In this document: piece by piece, positions 8,046 to 16,395 of the stretch | Layout: every line of letters starts with the position of its first letter | Numbering within the stretch: position 1 is the first letter of the stretch | Assembly (NCBI GenBank): GCA_045602005.1 | Contig: JAZSAS010000035.1 | Location: 1-41,349 of the forward strand | Direction of reading: 5' to 3' | Length of the DNA: 41,349 nucleotides | Source: UMGS755 sp045602005 | GTDB taxonomy: Bacteria; Bacillota; Clostridia; UBA1381; UBA9506 | Notes under the pieces: generated by a model | Database searches by the model: none | Told to the model about the DNA's origin: nothing | Seen by the model: the letters and a program-made list of their open reading frames with translations, nothing else | Position numbers and translations under genes: made by a program

Positions 8046-8148
8046 CATTAAATTTAAACATTTTTCCTATAAAATTCACAGAAAAACAACACCCACATCC
8101 CACACCCCTTCATTTCCCCTTGGCTGTTGTTTTTATCTTTGGAAAGCA

Positions 8149-8177
8149 TTGACAAGCAGAGAAAATAAGTATATAAT
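8149..8177 (+). promoter_or_regulatory. Consensus sigma-A promoter
   Basis: TTGACA (8149-8154), exactly 17 bp, TATAAT (8172-8177): a perfect match to the vegetative consensus. It drives the C_GCAxxG_C_C gene and probably the two sugar-amine genes after it. A start near 8184 rules out any protein start upstream of it. Confidence 0.9.
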
Positions 8178-8217
8178 TAAAAAGGAAAAATCAATAAAAA
8201 TCAGGATGTGTTTAATA

Positions 8218-8646
8218 ATGTGTAGCAACACTGCTTGCAGCAAGGAAGAAGCTGCAAAGAGTTATTATGCCCAAGGCTGCAACTGTGCACAAGCTGTTTT
8301 TCTCGCTTTTGCTGAAGAATTAGGGCTAAGTGCCGATGTTGCCGGCAAAATCGCTCTCCCTTATGGAGGTGGCATGGGCCGAGGCGAAACCTGCGGTGCT
8401 CTAACCGGCGCATTGATGGCTTTAGGCCTAGCTCAAAATGCATCGGTTCCCCCTGCTCCGGAGGAAAAAAACGCCGCCTGTGTCAAGGCGAAAACTTTGG
8501 CAAACGATTTTCAAGAAACTTTCGGCACAACCTTGTGTCGTGAAATTTTAGCTCTCCCCGAAGGAAAAGGCAAAAAGCTTTGTCCGGCGCTGGTTGGTTT
8601 CATGGCCGCCCGGCTTGAGAGCATGCTTAAAGAAGATAATCAATAA
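8218..8646 (+). CDS. C_GCAxxG_C_C family protein
   Basis: Small cysteine-rich protein of the C_GCAxxG_C_C family, thought to be a redox or metal-binding protein; its biochemical role is not established. The signature is clear: YYAQGCNCAQAVFLAF (Cys pair), then GGGMGRGETCGALTGALMALGL, and single Cys residues near TTLCREI and KKLCPALV. The start is the ATG at 8218 or 8206; the perfect promoter ends at 8177, so starts farther left are excluded, and AGGA at 8203 favours 8218 (142 residues). The following gene begins 34 bases after the stop, with a small hairpin between, so co-transcription with PIG-L is likely. Confidence 0.88.
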   Translation: MCSNTACSKEEAAKSYYAQGCNCAQAVFLAFAEELGLSADVAGKIALPYGGGMGRGETCGALTGALMALGLAQNASVPPAPEEKNAACVKAKTLANDFQETFGTTLCREILALPEGKGKKLCPALVGFMAARLESMLKEDNQ

Positions 8647-8680
8647 TATTTTCAAGAAAACTTGAAGGAGGAAACTTAAC

Positions 8681-9382
8681 ATGAAAGTATTAGCATTTGG
8701 TTGCCATCCCGATGATGTGGAGGTGGCTTGTGCCGGAACTCTGGCGAAATATGTAAACGAAGGACACGAAGTAACGGTTTGTCACGTTGCCAACGGCAAC
8801 CGTGGTCATGCCATCATTATGCCCGACGAGCTGCGTGCTATGCGTCGTGAAGAGGCTAAAAACGCCGGTGCACTGGCCGGCATCAAGGTTGTGACTTGTG
8901 ACATAGACGATGTCATGGTTTACGATGTGAAAGAACACCGTGACCGTGTTGTGGATGTGATTCGCGCAGAGCAGCCTGATGTTATTATCACTCATAGCCC
9001 TAATGATTATATGCCCGACCACACGGCTGTAAGCAAGCTGGTTTTTGATGCCACTTTTGCCGCCAGCGTTCCTCACTATGAGACTAGTGTTGGCGGTGTT
9101 GCTGAATTGACACCTTTATATTACATGGACACACTGGCAGGTGTGAACTTCTTGCCCACTGAATATGTTGACATTTCTTCCACCATCGACAAAAAGCTGG
9201 AGATGCTTGAATGTCACGTGAGCCAAATGAAGTGGATGCGTGACCATGACAACATTGACTTTGCAGAATTTGTCAAAACCTGTGCACGGTTCCGTGGTTT
9301 GCAGTGCGGTGTTGATTACGCTGAAGGTTTCACACAGGCTTATGCATGGCCTAAAATTAAACCCATGAGAATGTTGCCCTAA
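8681..9382 (+). CDS. PIG-L family deacetylase
   Basis: Zinc-dependent N-acetyl hydrolase of the PIG-L/LmbE family, which removes acetyl groups from GlcNAc-containing molecules (examples are BshB, MshB, and diacetylchitobiose deacetylase). The zinc ligands are visible: HPDD at residues 9-12 and the HSPNDYMPDHTAV motif ending with His114. 233 residues, complete. It has a strong ribosome site (GGAGG) and is followed after 45 bases by a NagB-like gene. The pairing suggests successive deacetylation and deamination of an amino-sugar compound. The substrate cannot be told from the sequence. Confidence 0.9.
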   Translation: MKVLAFGCHPDDVEVACAGTLAKYVNEGHEVTVCHVANGNRGHAIIMPDELRAMRREEAKNAGALAGIKVVTCDIDDVMVYDVKEHRDRVVDVIRAEQPDVIITHSPNDYMPDHTAVSKLVFDATFAASVPHYETSVGGVAELTPLYYMDTLAGVNFLPTEYVDISSTIDKKLEMLECHVSQMKWMRDHDNIDFAEFVKTCARFRGLQCGVDYAEGFTQAYAWPKIKPMRMLP

Positions 9383-9427
9383 CATTGTTTTTCATTTGAT
9401 TACATAAATTATGAGGAGGAAAAAATA

Positions 9428-10378
9428 ATGAATTTTGCAAGTACCGTAAAGGGTTCTCTGCTGGAAGGGTTTTACCCCGCCGGTTGGGATATGGAAAAGA
9501 TTGATGCTTGTTGCTCCAATTCCCCGGAATCCATTTTAGACCGCCAGAGCTTCTGGCACAAAGATTTTCAGCCTGTTTCCTGTGAAAATGTTACCGAGTT
9601 TGACATGCTGATGGGCCACGAAATCGCTATTACAATTAAAAAAGCACGTGACAACGGCGAAAAGCTGATCATGATTCTGCCTGTTGGCCCTATGGGTATG
9701 TATCGTTGGGCTGTTTACTTCTTAAAGGCATGGAATGTAAAGTGTGACCATTTACATTGCTTTAACATGGATGAGTGGAGCGATAGTGAAGGTAACACTT
9801 TGGCGTCTAACGACCCTGCAGCGTTCACAAATGCTATGGAGCAGGCATTCTACAATCCCCTTGGCGAGCTGACTGTTCCTAAAGAACAGAGAAACTTTGC
9901 CACCAAGGAAAATCTGCCTCAGTATCCTGAAAAAATTGCTAAATTAAAGGCAGAGGGTGCTAAGATGGTTCTTATCTTTGGTATCGGCAGAATGTGCCAC
10001 ATTGCTTTCTGGGAACCCCAGTTTGCAGCAGAATTTTCCAGCGAAGAAGAATGGAAGAAGCAACCCTACCGTCTGGGTGCTAAGCTCCATCCCCTCACCA
10101 TTGAACAGAACGCCATTACCAGTTTTAAATCCAGAACCACACTGGTTCCCTGCCGTGCTAACACCATTGGCCCCGGCATCTTTCTGCAGGCTGATACGAT
10201 CATTGGCGGTTGCGACGGCGCTCTGTCCCGTGGCATGCAGTGGCAAGGCATGAGCCTGTGGATGACCCTGCGTTATGGTCCCACACCCTGGATTACCTCC
10301 AGCTACATTCCCACCCTGCCCGGTAAGCTCTTCTTCTTAAACGAGCTGGCTGGTCCCTTGGTTGCTGAATGTAACTAA
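9428..10378 (+). CDS. NagB-like glucosamine-6-phosphate isomerase/deaminase family protein, divergent active site
   Basis: Belongs to the NagB/SugI (ribose-isomerase-like) fold that turns glucosamine-6-phosphate into fructose-6-phosphate and ammonia. Visible matches: FNMDEW (residues 112-117, carrying the general-base Asp), DPAAF, and GIGRMCHIAFWEP (185-197), equal to the NagB GIGxxGHIAFNEP loop with His191 and Glu196 kept. The Asp-Gly of E. coli NagB (Asp141-Gly142) is replaced by Met-Cys, and the loop Asn by Trp. At 316 residues it is longer than typical NagB (about 240-270), with an N-terminal extension. Neighbouring PIG-L supports an amino-sugar role; true GlcN6P deaminase activity is uncertain. 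Confidence 0.82.
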   Translation: MNFASTVKGSLLEGFYPAGWDMEKIDACCSNSPESILDRQSFWHKDFQPVSCENVTEFDMLMGHEIAITIKKARDNGEKLIMILPVGPMGMYRWAVYFLKAWNVKCDHLHCFNMDEWSDSEGNTLASNDPAAFTNAMEQAFYNPLGELTVPKEQRNFATKENLPQYPEKIAKLKAEGAKMVLIFGIGRMCHIAFWEPQFAAEFSSEEEWKKQPYRLGAKLHPLTIEQNAITSFKSRTTLVPCRANTIGPGIFLQADTIIGGCDGALSRGMQWQGMSLWMTLRYGPTPWITSSYIPTLPGKLFFLNELAGPLVAECN

Positions 10379-10401
10379 TCGTTAAAAATAGAAAAAAATC
10401 C

Positions 10402-10420
10402 TCGACGCAACATGCGTCGA
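10402..10420 (-). terminator. Hairpin terminator between convergent genes
   Basis: An 8-bp perfect stem (TCGACGCA/TGCGTCGA) with a 3-base loop. On the minus strand it is followed after 3 bases by seven T, so it terminates the CD1247-type gene. It may also weakly end the rightward operon. Confidence 0.75.
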
Positions 10421-10438
10421 TGATGCTTGTTATGTTGT

Positions 10439-10855
10439 TTAGTCTTCAATTTCAATCTCAATGACTTTGCCGCAATTAGGACAAACTAAATCATCACTGT
10501 CCATCATGTCTTCATCAAAATAGACCTTTTCATCACAATGGGGACATTCGATCTCGTAGAAATCTATATCGTCCAATTCGTCATCAAAATCTTCGTCCTC
10601 ATCATGACCGCAGCAACAATCATCATGGTCACAATCAGACATAGCTTCACAAATATCTGTTGCAAACTCATCTAAATCGTCAATGCGTTCCTCGCATTCT
10701 TCAACAACATCGTTTAAGTCATCAATACCGGCAGCTAACTCTTGCATCATGCTGATAACCTTTGTCAGCATTTCACCCTCTTCACTTTTTTCTGCCAGCT
10801 TCATGCCGTCGGCAAGTCCTTGTAAGTATGCAGCTCTTTCTGTTAAATATCCCAT
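10439..10855 (-). CDS. CD1247 N-terminal domain protein with zinc ribbon
   Basis: Protein resembling the clostridial CD1247 family. The N-terminal 50 residues (GYLTERAAYLQGLADGMKL) form the family domain. The middle is very acidic with a Cys/His/Asp-rich stretch (CDHDDCCCGHDEDED) that may bind metal, and the C-terminus holds a zinc ribbon, CPHC at about 109 and CPNCGK at about 129. It starts 45 bases after efp and is probably co-transcribed. Function is unknown; a metal-binding cytosolic protein is plausible. Confidence 0.85.
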   Translation of the reverse strand: MGYLTERAAYLQGLADGMKLAEKSEEGEMLTKVISMMQELAAGIDDLNDVVEECEERIDDLDEFATDICEAMSDCDHDDCCCGHDEDEDFDDELDDIDFYEIECPHCDEKVYFDEDMMDSDDLVCPNCGKVIEIEIED

Positions 10856-10900
10856 ATTTACACTTCCTTTCCAGTACAGTATAGACAGGAATCTTCTGTC

Positions 10901-11458
10901 TTATACACGTTCCATGTATTCACCGGTTCTGGTGTCAACACGAATGGTGTCACCCTGGTCAACAAACAGGGGAACATTAATGGTTGCACCGGTTTCCAGT
11001 GTTGCGGGCTTTGTTGCACCTGTGCTGGTGTCACCTTTAAAACCAGGCTCTGTTTCTGTTACAGTCAGTTCAACAAAGGTAGGCGGTTCAACACCGAATA
11101 CAGACCCTTTGTAAGACAGAACTGTTACGTTCATGTTCTCTGTTACAAACTTTAAAGCGTCGCCCAACTGATCTTGAGACAGGGGCATCATATCAAATGT
11201 TTCATTGTCCATAAAATAGAACAGGTCTCCGTCGCTGTAGGAATAGGCCATGTTCTTTCTTTCAATGTGAGCCTTGGGCATTTTTTCGGTGGGACGGAAG
11301 GTTTTTTCCACCACTGCACCAGAAATCACATTTTTCAGCTTTGTTCTTACAAAAGCTGCACCCTTACCGGGTTTTACATGCTGAAATTCCACTACCTGAA
11401 AAACATTGCCTTCAAATTCAAAGGTCACGCCATTTCTGAACTCACCTGCTGAAATCAT
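10901..11458 (-). CDS. efp: Elongation factor P
   Basis: EF-P rescues ribosomes stalled on polyproline by entering the E site. The three OB-type domains are complete (185 residues). The tip of domain I reads KPGKGAAFVR with the modifiable lysine near position 32. The C-terminal signature TGATKPATLETGATINVPLFVDQGD and VDTRTGEYMERV are canonical. No EF-P-modifying gene is adjacent. Ribosome site GGAGG is 7 bases before the ATG; the promoter is at 11494-11522. Confidence 0.98.
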   Translation of the reverse strand: MISAGEFRNGVTFEFEGNVFQVVEFQHVKPGKGAAFVRTKLKNVISGAVVEKTFRPTEKMPKAHIERKNMAYSYSDGDLFYFMDNETFDMMPLSQDQLGDALKFVTENMNVTVLSYKGSVFGVEPPTFVELTVTETEPGFKGDTSTGATKPATLETGATINVPLFVDQGDTIRVDTRTGEYMERV

Positions 11459-11493
11459 ATTGAACCTCCATATACTTTTGTATTTACATGTAT

Positions 11494-11522
11494 AGTTTAA
11501 CCCATAAAGTTAAAAAAAGCAA
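11494..11522 (-). promoter_or_regulatory. Promoter for efp
   Basis: Minus-strand TTGCTT (11517-11522), 17 bp, TAAACT (11494-11499), located right after the secG terminator. Confidence 0.55.
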
Positions 11523-11578
11523 GCCTGAATGAAAATTTCATTTCAAAACACACTTTTTTTATTCGTTCTAAAACAAAA

Positions 11579-11603
11579 AACCGTACGTCAAAAACGCACG
11601 GTT
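11579..11603 (-). terminator. Terminator after secG
   Basis: Hairpin AACCGTGCG/CGTACGGTT with one mismatch and a short loop. On the minus strand it is followed by TTTTTTGTTTT. Confidence 0.8.
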
Positions 11604-11637
11604 CTGTTTGTTTTATCAACTTAAACCCTGCATACTT

Positions 11638-11883
11638 TTATGCTGCTTTTCCTAAAAAGAACAGTGCAATAGAAGTTACCAAAAATAAAATGGCAACAAC
11701 AGATGTCCATTTTTCTAAGATTGCATCAATCGTTCTGCCCTTGTTCTTACCAAAAAAGGTTTCAGAACCGCCGGCAATAGAACCGGACAAACCAGCTTGT
11801 TTACCGGATTGAAATAGAACAACAACAATCAAAAGAATTGTGACAATGATATGCAGAATCTGCACAGCCAACAACATTTGCAC
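11638..11883 (-). CDS. secG: Preprotein translocase subunit SecG
   Basis: Small inner-membrane subunit of the SecYEG channel. 81 residues with two hydrophobic helices (about 4-23 and 58-78) and the conserved linker SGKQAGLSGSIAGGSETFFGKNKGRT between them. It follows rpmE by 36 bases and ends at a strong terminator, so rpmE-secG is likely a two-gene unit. A TAA stop leaves a normal C-terminus. Confidence 0.95.
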   Translation of the reverse strand: MQMLLAVQILHIIVTILLIVVVLFQSGKQAGLSGSIAGGSETFFGKNKGRTIDAILEKWTSVVAILFLVTSIALFFLGKAA

Positions 11884-11919
11884 GTACCTCCATCATTTCA
11901 TAAAAGAATGCCCGAAAGC

Positions 11920-12126
11920 TTATTTCTCAGCGAGACCAAAACGCTTTCTGAACTTCTCGACACGTCCGCCGGTGTCTACCAGCTTCTGCTTGCCTGTAAA
12001 GAACGGATGACACTTAGAGCAAATTTCAACAGAGATGTTCTCTTTTGTTGAGCCTGTTTCAATCACATTACCGCAGGCACATTTGATTGTTGTGTCAGTA
12101 TAATTGGGATGAATTCCTTCCTTCAT
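11920..12126 (-). CDS. rpmE: 50S ribosomal protein L31 (zinc form)
   Basis: Large-subunit protein L31 of the C+ type that binds zinc. Start at ATG 12126 (MKEGIHPNY) behind AGAGGTG; the longer frame to 12162 adds non-family residues and overlaps the promoter. The zinc ligands are visible as CACGN and CSKCHPFFTGKQK, with the typical C-terminus VEKFRKRFG. 68 residues. Since the zinc form is the storage form in B. subtilis, a zinc-free YtiA-type paralogue may exist elsewhere. Confidence 0.96.
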   Translation of the reverse strand: MKEGIHPNYTDTTIKCACGNVIETGSTKENISVEICSKCHPFFTGKQKLVDTGGRVEKFRKRFGLAEK

Positions 12127-12164
12127 TTGTTTCACCTCTTTCAACCATCTAGCATAACACAATG

Positions 12165-12193
12165 ATTATAACACATAACCTCTGGCTTTGCAA
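12165..12193 (-). promoter_or_regulatory. Sigma-A promoter for rpmE
   Basis: Minus-strand TTGCAA (12188-12193), 17 bp, TATAAT (12165-12170), with an extended -10 (TGT directly before TATAAT). Confidence 0.8.
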
Positions 12194-12233
12194 GGTTTTT
12201 TCTGCTTTTTTTTCATATACAATCGAACGATTG

Positions 12234-13391
12234 TTAATTTTTTCCTCTCGGAATCTCTATGTTCCGTTCCTTCAGTTTTCTCTCTATATACGGGTCATAG
12301 AAAACCAATTTAATTGCCGCTACCACAGGAACACCGATAAACATGCCCAGAATGCCACCGAAAATGCCACCCAGCGTTACCCCCGCTATAACCAACAGCG
12401 GACTGATACCCACCTGATCTGACACAATTTTCGGGCCAATAATAGCATTGTCCAGAATTTGAATACCAACAGCATAAATAAGAATCCACAACGCCATAAT
12501 CGGACTGTAAAACAGCACCAAAACAATGCTGGGAACCGCACCGATATATGGGCCGAAATAAGGAATCATATTGGTAATTGCAATAAACAGTGCAATCACC
12601 GGTGCTAAAGGCACACCAATGGGCACAAGCACCAATAGACCAATGATAAGCATAATCAACGATTGCAGAAGTTTACTCACAATGAAGTTTAAGAAAATGG
12701 TATTAATTTGCCGGCCTGTATCTATTATTTTATCTGCACGTTCTCTGCCCAAAAGAGCAAACAACAGCTTTTTCAGACTGATAATGAGCCGTTCTTTGCT
12801 GAACAGGAAATATACTGAAATAATCAATCCAAAACCAAAGCGAATAACCGATGTGGCAAAGGAACTGACTCCTGAGGTAACCGCACCGCCGATTGAAGAT
12901 AAATCCAATTCCTGCAGCCAGTTATAAAACATTTTAAAAATGTCCTCCACCCATGCTCCCACCGTTCCTGAGAGCTGAGGATTCACCGCACCGGAAACAT
13001 CGTTGAGCCACTGCTCCACATGAGCCGTATAGGCAGGAATATTGTCCATCATTTCCTGAACACCGTCACGTATAGTCGGAATAATGGCAACCACAAAAAC
13101 TGTTATAATGCCAATCAAAAGCAGATATACAAAAGCAATCACAGCGCCACGCTTAACATTGCGGGTTCGTCTTGTATCCTTTTTAGATTGTATCAATCCT
13201 TCAAAAAATCTAACTGCCGGATTCAGAAGATAAGCCACCACGAAACCTGAGACAAAATAAGCAACACAGCTGTAAAGAGTGCTGATAATGCTGCCGAAGG
13301 TCATCTCCGTGTTATTCACCAGCTTAAAGAGCAAAAACGCAATTAAAAGCATCGGCAACCAATCAATATGTGGTATTTTCAGTTTCTTCAT
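12234..13391 (-). CDS. AI-2E family transporter (PerM-like)
   Basis: Polytopic inner-membrane protein of the AI-2E transporter/PerM family; members export autoinducer-2 or exchange ions, and the substrate here is unknown. About eight hydrophobic segments are seen: two near the N-terminus, one at about 68-88, and a cluster from about 190 to 350, with the family stretch TNMIPYFGPYIGAVPS and the terminal GGILGMFIGVPVVAAIK. 385 residues, complete. Last gene of the recA-containing run, 20 bases after cwlD. Confidence 0.9.
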   Translation of the reverse strand: MKKLKIPHIDWLPMLLIAFLLFKLVNNTEMTFGSIISTLYSCVAYFVSGFVVAYLLNPAVRFFEGLIQSKKDTRRTRNVKRGAVIAFVYLLLIGIITVFVVAIIPTIRDGVQEMMDNIPAYTAHVEQWLNDVSGAVNPQLSGTVGAWVEDIFKMFYNWLQELDLSSIGGAVTSGVSSFATSVIRFGFGLIISVYFLFSKERLIISLKKLLFALLGRERADKIIDTGRQINTIFLNFIVSKLLQSLIMLIIGLLVLVPIGVPLAPVIALFIAITNMIPYFGPYIGAVPSIVLVLFYSPIMALWILIYAVGIQILDNAIIGPKIVSDQVGISPLLVIAGVTLGGIFGGILGMFIGVPVVAAIKLVFYDPYIERKLKERNIEIPRGKN

Positions 13392-13411
13392 TCTTCATTC
13401 TCCTTCGTTTC

Positions 13412-14128
13412 TCATGCCTCCGACAAATATCTTACCAACCCGCAATAAATAGCCCACGCCGTTTTCTTTTGATAGGTCTCATCCATCAAAAGCTGTTCCT
13501 CCCGGTCATTAGACAGAAAACCGCATTCAATTAAAATTGCCGGAATTTTTGTTTGGTTCAGCAGGTAAATCTCCTTGCCTGCCTTTTTGATTTCCCGCTC
13601 TGAAACAGGCTCTAAAACCTCAATCATTTCCTTTTGAACCTGTTCTGCCAAAGGCTTTGATGCCTGGTGATTGGCAGAATAAAACACCTGGGGACCGCTA
13701 TAGCGTGAATCTGTAAATTTATTCATATGAATGCTGACGAACAAATCAGCATCCGATTTCTCAATTATTTTTTCTCTGTTAGATAAATCTGTCCTTTTTT
13801 TCTGACGAATGGTCCGGCTGTTTTCATCATAAATGCCATTATCGTCAGAACGGGTCAAAATCACTTCCGCACCACTCTGCTCCAAATATTGTTGCAAAAG
13901 CAAGGCAATGCTTAAATTCAAATCTTTTTCTAAAACGCCGTGATTGCCCACAGCACCACCATCCGGCTCGCCATGACCGGCATCCACAATAATTCGCTTG
14001 CCATAACCAGGCACCGCCGCTGTTTCAAGACCCGGATCCTGCCTGAGCATAACACCGGCAGTACACACACCGCACAGCAGAATCACCGCCAGCAACACAA
14101 GATTCCATTTTCTGATAAAAATCAACAT
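13412..14128 (-). CDS. cwlD: N-acetylmuramoyl-L-alanine amidase CwlD
   Basis: Zinc amidase of the Amidase_3 family, CwlD type. In Bacillus it removes the peptide side chain so that PdaA can form muramic delta-lactam in the spore cortex, needed for germination. One N-terminal membrane segment (about residues 10-28) anchors it. Motifs: IVDAGHGEPDGGAVG (zinc His), VSIHMNKF, and LIECGFLSN with the catalytic Glu. At 238 residues it matches CwlD length. A sigma-E-like promoter lies across the end of mtaB just upstream. That signal agrees with known CwlD regulation in B. subtilis. Confidence 0.9.
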   Translation of the reverse strand: MLIFIRKWNLVLLAVILLCGVCTAGVMLRQDPGLETAAVPGYGKRIIVDAGHGEPDGGAVGNHGVLEKDLNLSIALLLQQYLEQSGAEVILTRSDDNGIYDENSRTIRQKKRTDLSNREKIIEKSDADLFVSIHMNKFTDSRYSGPQVFYSANHQASKPLAEQVQKEMIEVLEPVSEREIKKAGKEIYLLNQTKIPAILIECGFLSNDREEQLLMDETYQKKTAWAIYCGLVRYLSEA

Positions 14129-14148
14129 ACCGCACCATCCTTTGGTTT

Positions 14149-14175
14149 ATTGTATGTGCGGTTGTTGCCGGCTAT
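14149..14175 (-). promoter_or_regulatory. Possible sigma-E promoter for cwlD
   Basis: Minus-strand CATACAAT (14149-14156) equals the mother-cell sigma-E -10 consensus, with ATA (14173-14175) 16 bp upstream as the -35 core. It lies in the mtaB-cwlD junction. The predicted start leaves a very short leader with the AAAGGA ribosome site near its 5' end, which lowers confidence. Confidence 0.4.
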
Positions 14176-15473
14176 ACCAGTTTTCCTTGCAAAATCCCGT
14201 CTGTGCAGGCTGTTAACATAACGTCACAAAGTCTGCCGGATAAATCCTCGGTGCTTTGTACTTGTACTGTTAGGTAGTTTCGTGTTTTTCCCTCATAAAG
14301 ACCCGGCTTTATGGCTTGTTCAAATAAAACCTCTTCGCATCTGCCGACATATGGCTTCATAAACAACTGTTTGTTTTGCTCTGCCAGCTCTATCATTCTT
14401 TGGCTTCTCTTTTCCTTATCTGCCGACAACACCTGTTTGTCCATTTTAGACGCAGGTGTTCCCTGTCGAGGTGAATATTTAAAAATGTGGGCATCGAAAA
14501 GACCCAGCTTTTCCACAAAGGTATAACTCTCTATGAATTCTGCCTCCGTCTCGCCGGGAAAACCCACAATCACATCTGTGGTAAAGGCAGCATCGGGCAT
14601 TGCCTTTCGAATTCGCTGCACTGCCTCATCATATGCCGCTGTTGTATATTTCCGGTTCATGCGTTTTAACGTTGCATCGCATCCGCTCTGCAAAGACAGG
14701 TGAAAATGCCGGCAAACCTTAGAAAGCTTACTCACGCCTTGAACAAACGCCTCATCACACAGCGTTGGTTCTAATGAGCCAAGTCGAATCCGGTGCAATC
14801 CCTCCACCTGTTCTAAAGCCTCCAGCAGCGTAAGTAACGTTCCTTCGCCGCTATCTTTGCCCCAGGATGCTAAATGAATACCGGTCAGCACTAGCTCGCA
14901 AAAACCCGCAGCTGCCAAACGCTGTGCCTCTTTCACAGAATCGGCTATAGAGCGGGAACGAATTCTCCCTCTGGCATAAGGAATGATACAATAAGAACAA
15001 AACTGATTACATCCATCCTGCACCTTCAGAAAAGCACGGGTATGTGCCTGACCGCTGCCGTCTATGGCCAAGGGTTCAAAACTGCAATCACCTGATAGTT
15101 CTTCCACCAAATTTACCATGCTCCGCTCCTGCAAAAAGCGTTCCACAGCCTCCACTGTCTGACTGCGTCCGGCTGTGCCAATCATGATATCCACACCGGG
15201 AATCTCCATCACAGCCTCAGGTGCAGTTTGAGCATAACAACCCATAACCGCCAGCACTGCCTCAGGATTTTTTGCCTTGGCACGGCGAATCATTTGACGG
15301 GATTTTCTGTCACTTAAATGTGTCACCGTGCAGGTATTCACCACATAAACATCAGCCCGTTCAGAAAATTCAACATTTTCATAACCGGCACGGACAAACT
15401 GCTCCAGCACAGCCTCAGATTCATATTGATTGACCTTGCAGCCCAGTGTTGCAAAGGCAACTGTTTTTTTCAT
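14172..15473 (-). CDS. mtaB: tRNA t6A37 methylthiotransferase MtaB
   Basis: Radical-SAM methylthiotransferase that turns t6A into ms2t6A at position 37 of tRNAs reading ANN codons. N-terminal UPF0004 domain with cluster cysteines (TLGCKVNQYE, VNTCTVT, VMGCYAQ), radical-SAM motif CNQFCSYCIIPYARG (about residues 154-170), the family GRIRSRS stretch, and a C-terminal TRAM-like region. 433 residues. GCKVNQYES is the MtaB/YqeV-type signature rather than MiaB. It starts 15 bases after the ppx-like gene, with GAGGG upstream. Confidence 0.95.
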   Translation of the reverse strand: MKKTVAFATLGCKVNQYESEAVLEQFVRAGYENVEFSERADVYVVNTCTVTHLSDRKSRQMIRRAKAKNPEAVLAVMGCYAQTAPEAVMEIPGVDIMIGTAGRSQTVEAVERFLQERSMVNLVEELSGDCSFEPLAIDGSGQAHTRAFLKVQDGCNQFCSYCIIPYARGRIRSRSIADSVKEAQRLAAAGFCELVLTGIHLASWGKDSGEGTLLTLLEALEQVEGLHRIRLGSLEPTLCDEAFVQGVSKLSKVCRHFHLSLQSGCDATLKRMNRKYTTAAYDEAVQRIRKAMPDAAFTTDVIVGFPGETEAEFIESYTFVEKLGLFDAHIFKYSPRQGTPASKMDKQVLSADKEKRSQRMIELAEQNKQLFMKPYVGRCEEVLFEQAIKPGLYEGKTRNYLTVQVQSTEDLSGRLCDVMLTACTDGILQGKLV

Positions 15474-15488
15474 TTATTTTCCCTCTTT

Positions 15489-16373
15489 CTAAAGTGCACC
15501 AAGTTGCCTTGCAATATATCCCTCACGCACGCCACCTTTGCAAATATCCAGCCGGCGGCAACCAAAAAACTCTGCCACTTCACACAAAATTGCAACACCG
15601 GGCAGTGCGGAATCCAGCCGTTCAGGACTTGCTTTTTTAATGCTCTCCTCTGCCAGTTTTTCATCACTCAAAAGGCGATATAACAACGTATCTAAAACCT
15701 GAATAGCACCACCGGAGGTGGGATACAAAATCTTTTCCAGTTCGTAGGCGGTTCTGGCTGCTCCGCCAATGCCATACAAAACTTCTGCCTTTAAATTTTT
15801 TGAAAATTTTTCTTCAATCATTTGCCGCACATACTGGCGCAGCTCCATAATTTGTTCCTGCTCTGCCGGTCTTTTTTTCACAAAGCGAACAAAAGCCGTC
15901 AATGAACCAATGGCAAAACTGGCAGTTTGAACCGGCCTACCATTTTGAATCAGCACAAGCTCCGTGCTGCCGCCGCCGATATCTGCAATCAGCCCGTCGT
16001 GCATATTCTGCTCACAAGCTGCACCGGCAAAGGTCAAAAGAGCCTCCTCCTCACCGGACAGCACATCAATCGCAATGCCCGTTTGTCTCTCTATTTTCGA
16101 AACAGCCTCTTTACTATTGGAAATGTTCCGAAGTGCTGCTGTTGCAAATGCAAACGTTTTCGCTACACCGGTTTCAACGATAAAAGGCTTGAGTGCTTCC
16201 AGGGCCTCTACAGCAGCCGCAATGCCCTCCTCAGTCAACGCACCGTCCCTTGTTTTTGAGCCCAGAAGAGCCATAATGCGACGGTTTAAAACCATCGTCA
16301 GCTTCCCGCCCTCTGTTTTATATACACAAAGTCTAACCGTGTTAGAACCGATGTCGATGACTGCATATTTCAT
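15489..16373 (-). CDS. Ppx/GppA family phosphatase
   Basis: Exopolyphosphatase/guanosine pentaphosphatase family protein of the actin-like ATPase fold. N-terminal IDIGSNTVRL (phosphate 1), ATAALRNISN, the catalytic-site region LSGEEEALLTFAGA, and phosphate 2 IADIGGGSTELVL, then YGIGGAARTA. I start at ATG 16373 (MKYAVIDIGSN) where GGAGG lies 7 bases upstream; the upstream extension overlaps the previous gene. 294 residues, the short form with no C-terminal HD domain. Whether it acts on polyphosphate or pppGpp cannot be decided. It sits 22 bases after the amidohydrolase gene. Confidence 0.9.
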   Translation of the reverse strand: MKYAVIDIGSNTVRLCVYKTEGGKLTMVLNRRIMALLGSKTRDGALTEEGIAAAVEALEALKPFIVETGVAKTFAFATAALRNISNSKEAVSKIERQTGIAIDVLSGEEEALLTFAGAACEQNMHDGLIADIGGGSTELVLIQNGRPVQTASFAIGSLTAFVRFVKKRPAEQEQIMELRQYVRQMIEEKFSKNLKAEVLYGIGGAARTAYELEKILYPTSGGAIQVLDTLLYRLLSDEKLAEESIKKASPERLDSALPGVAILCEVAEFFGCRRLDICKGGVREGYIARQLGAL

Positions 16374-16395
16374 GAATTGTCCTCCGTTTCTTTTG

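Noticed and set aside
12214..12236. Inverted repeat ACAATCG/CGATTGT that recalls a LexA box or terminator
   Set aside because: It does not fit the CGAAC-N4-GTTCG pattern, and the T tract is on the strand with no gene upstream; it could be an unrelated dyad.
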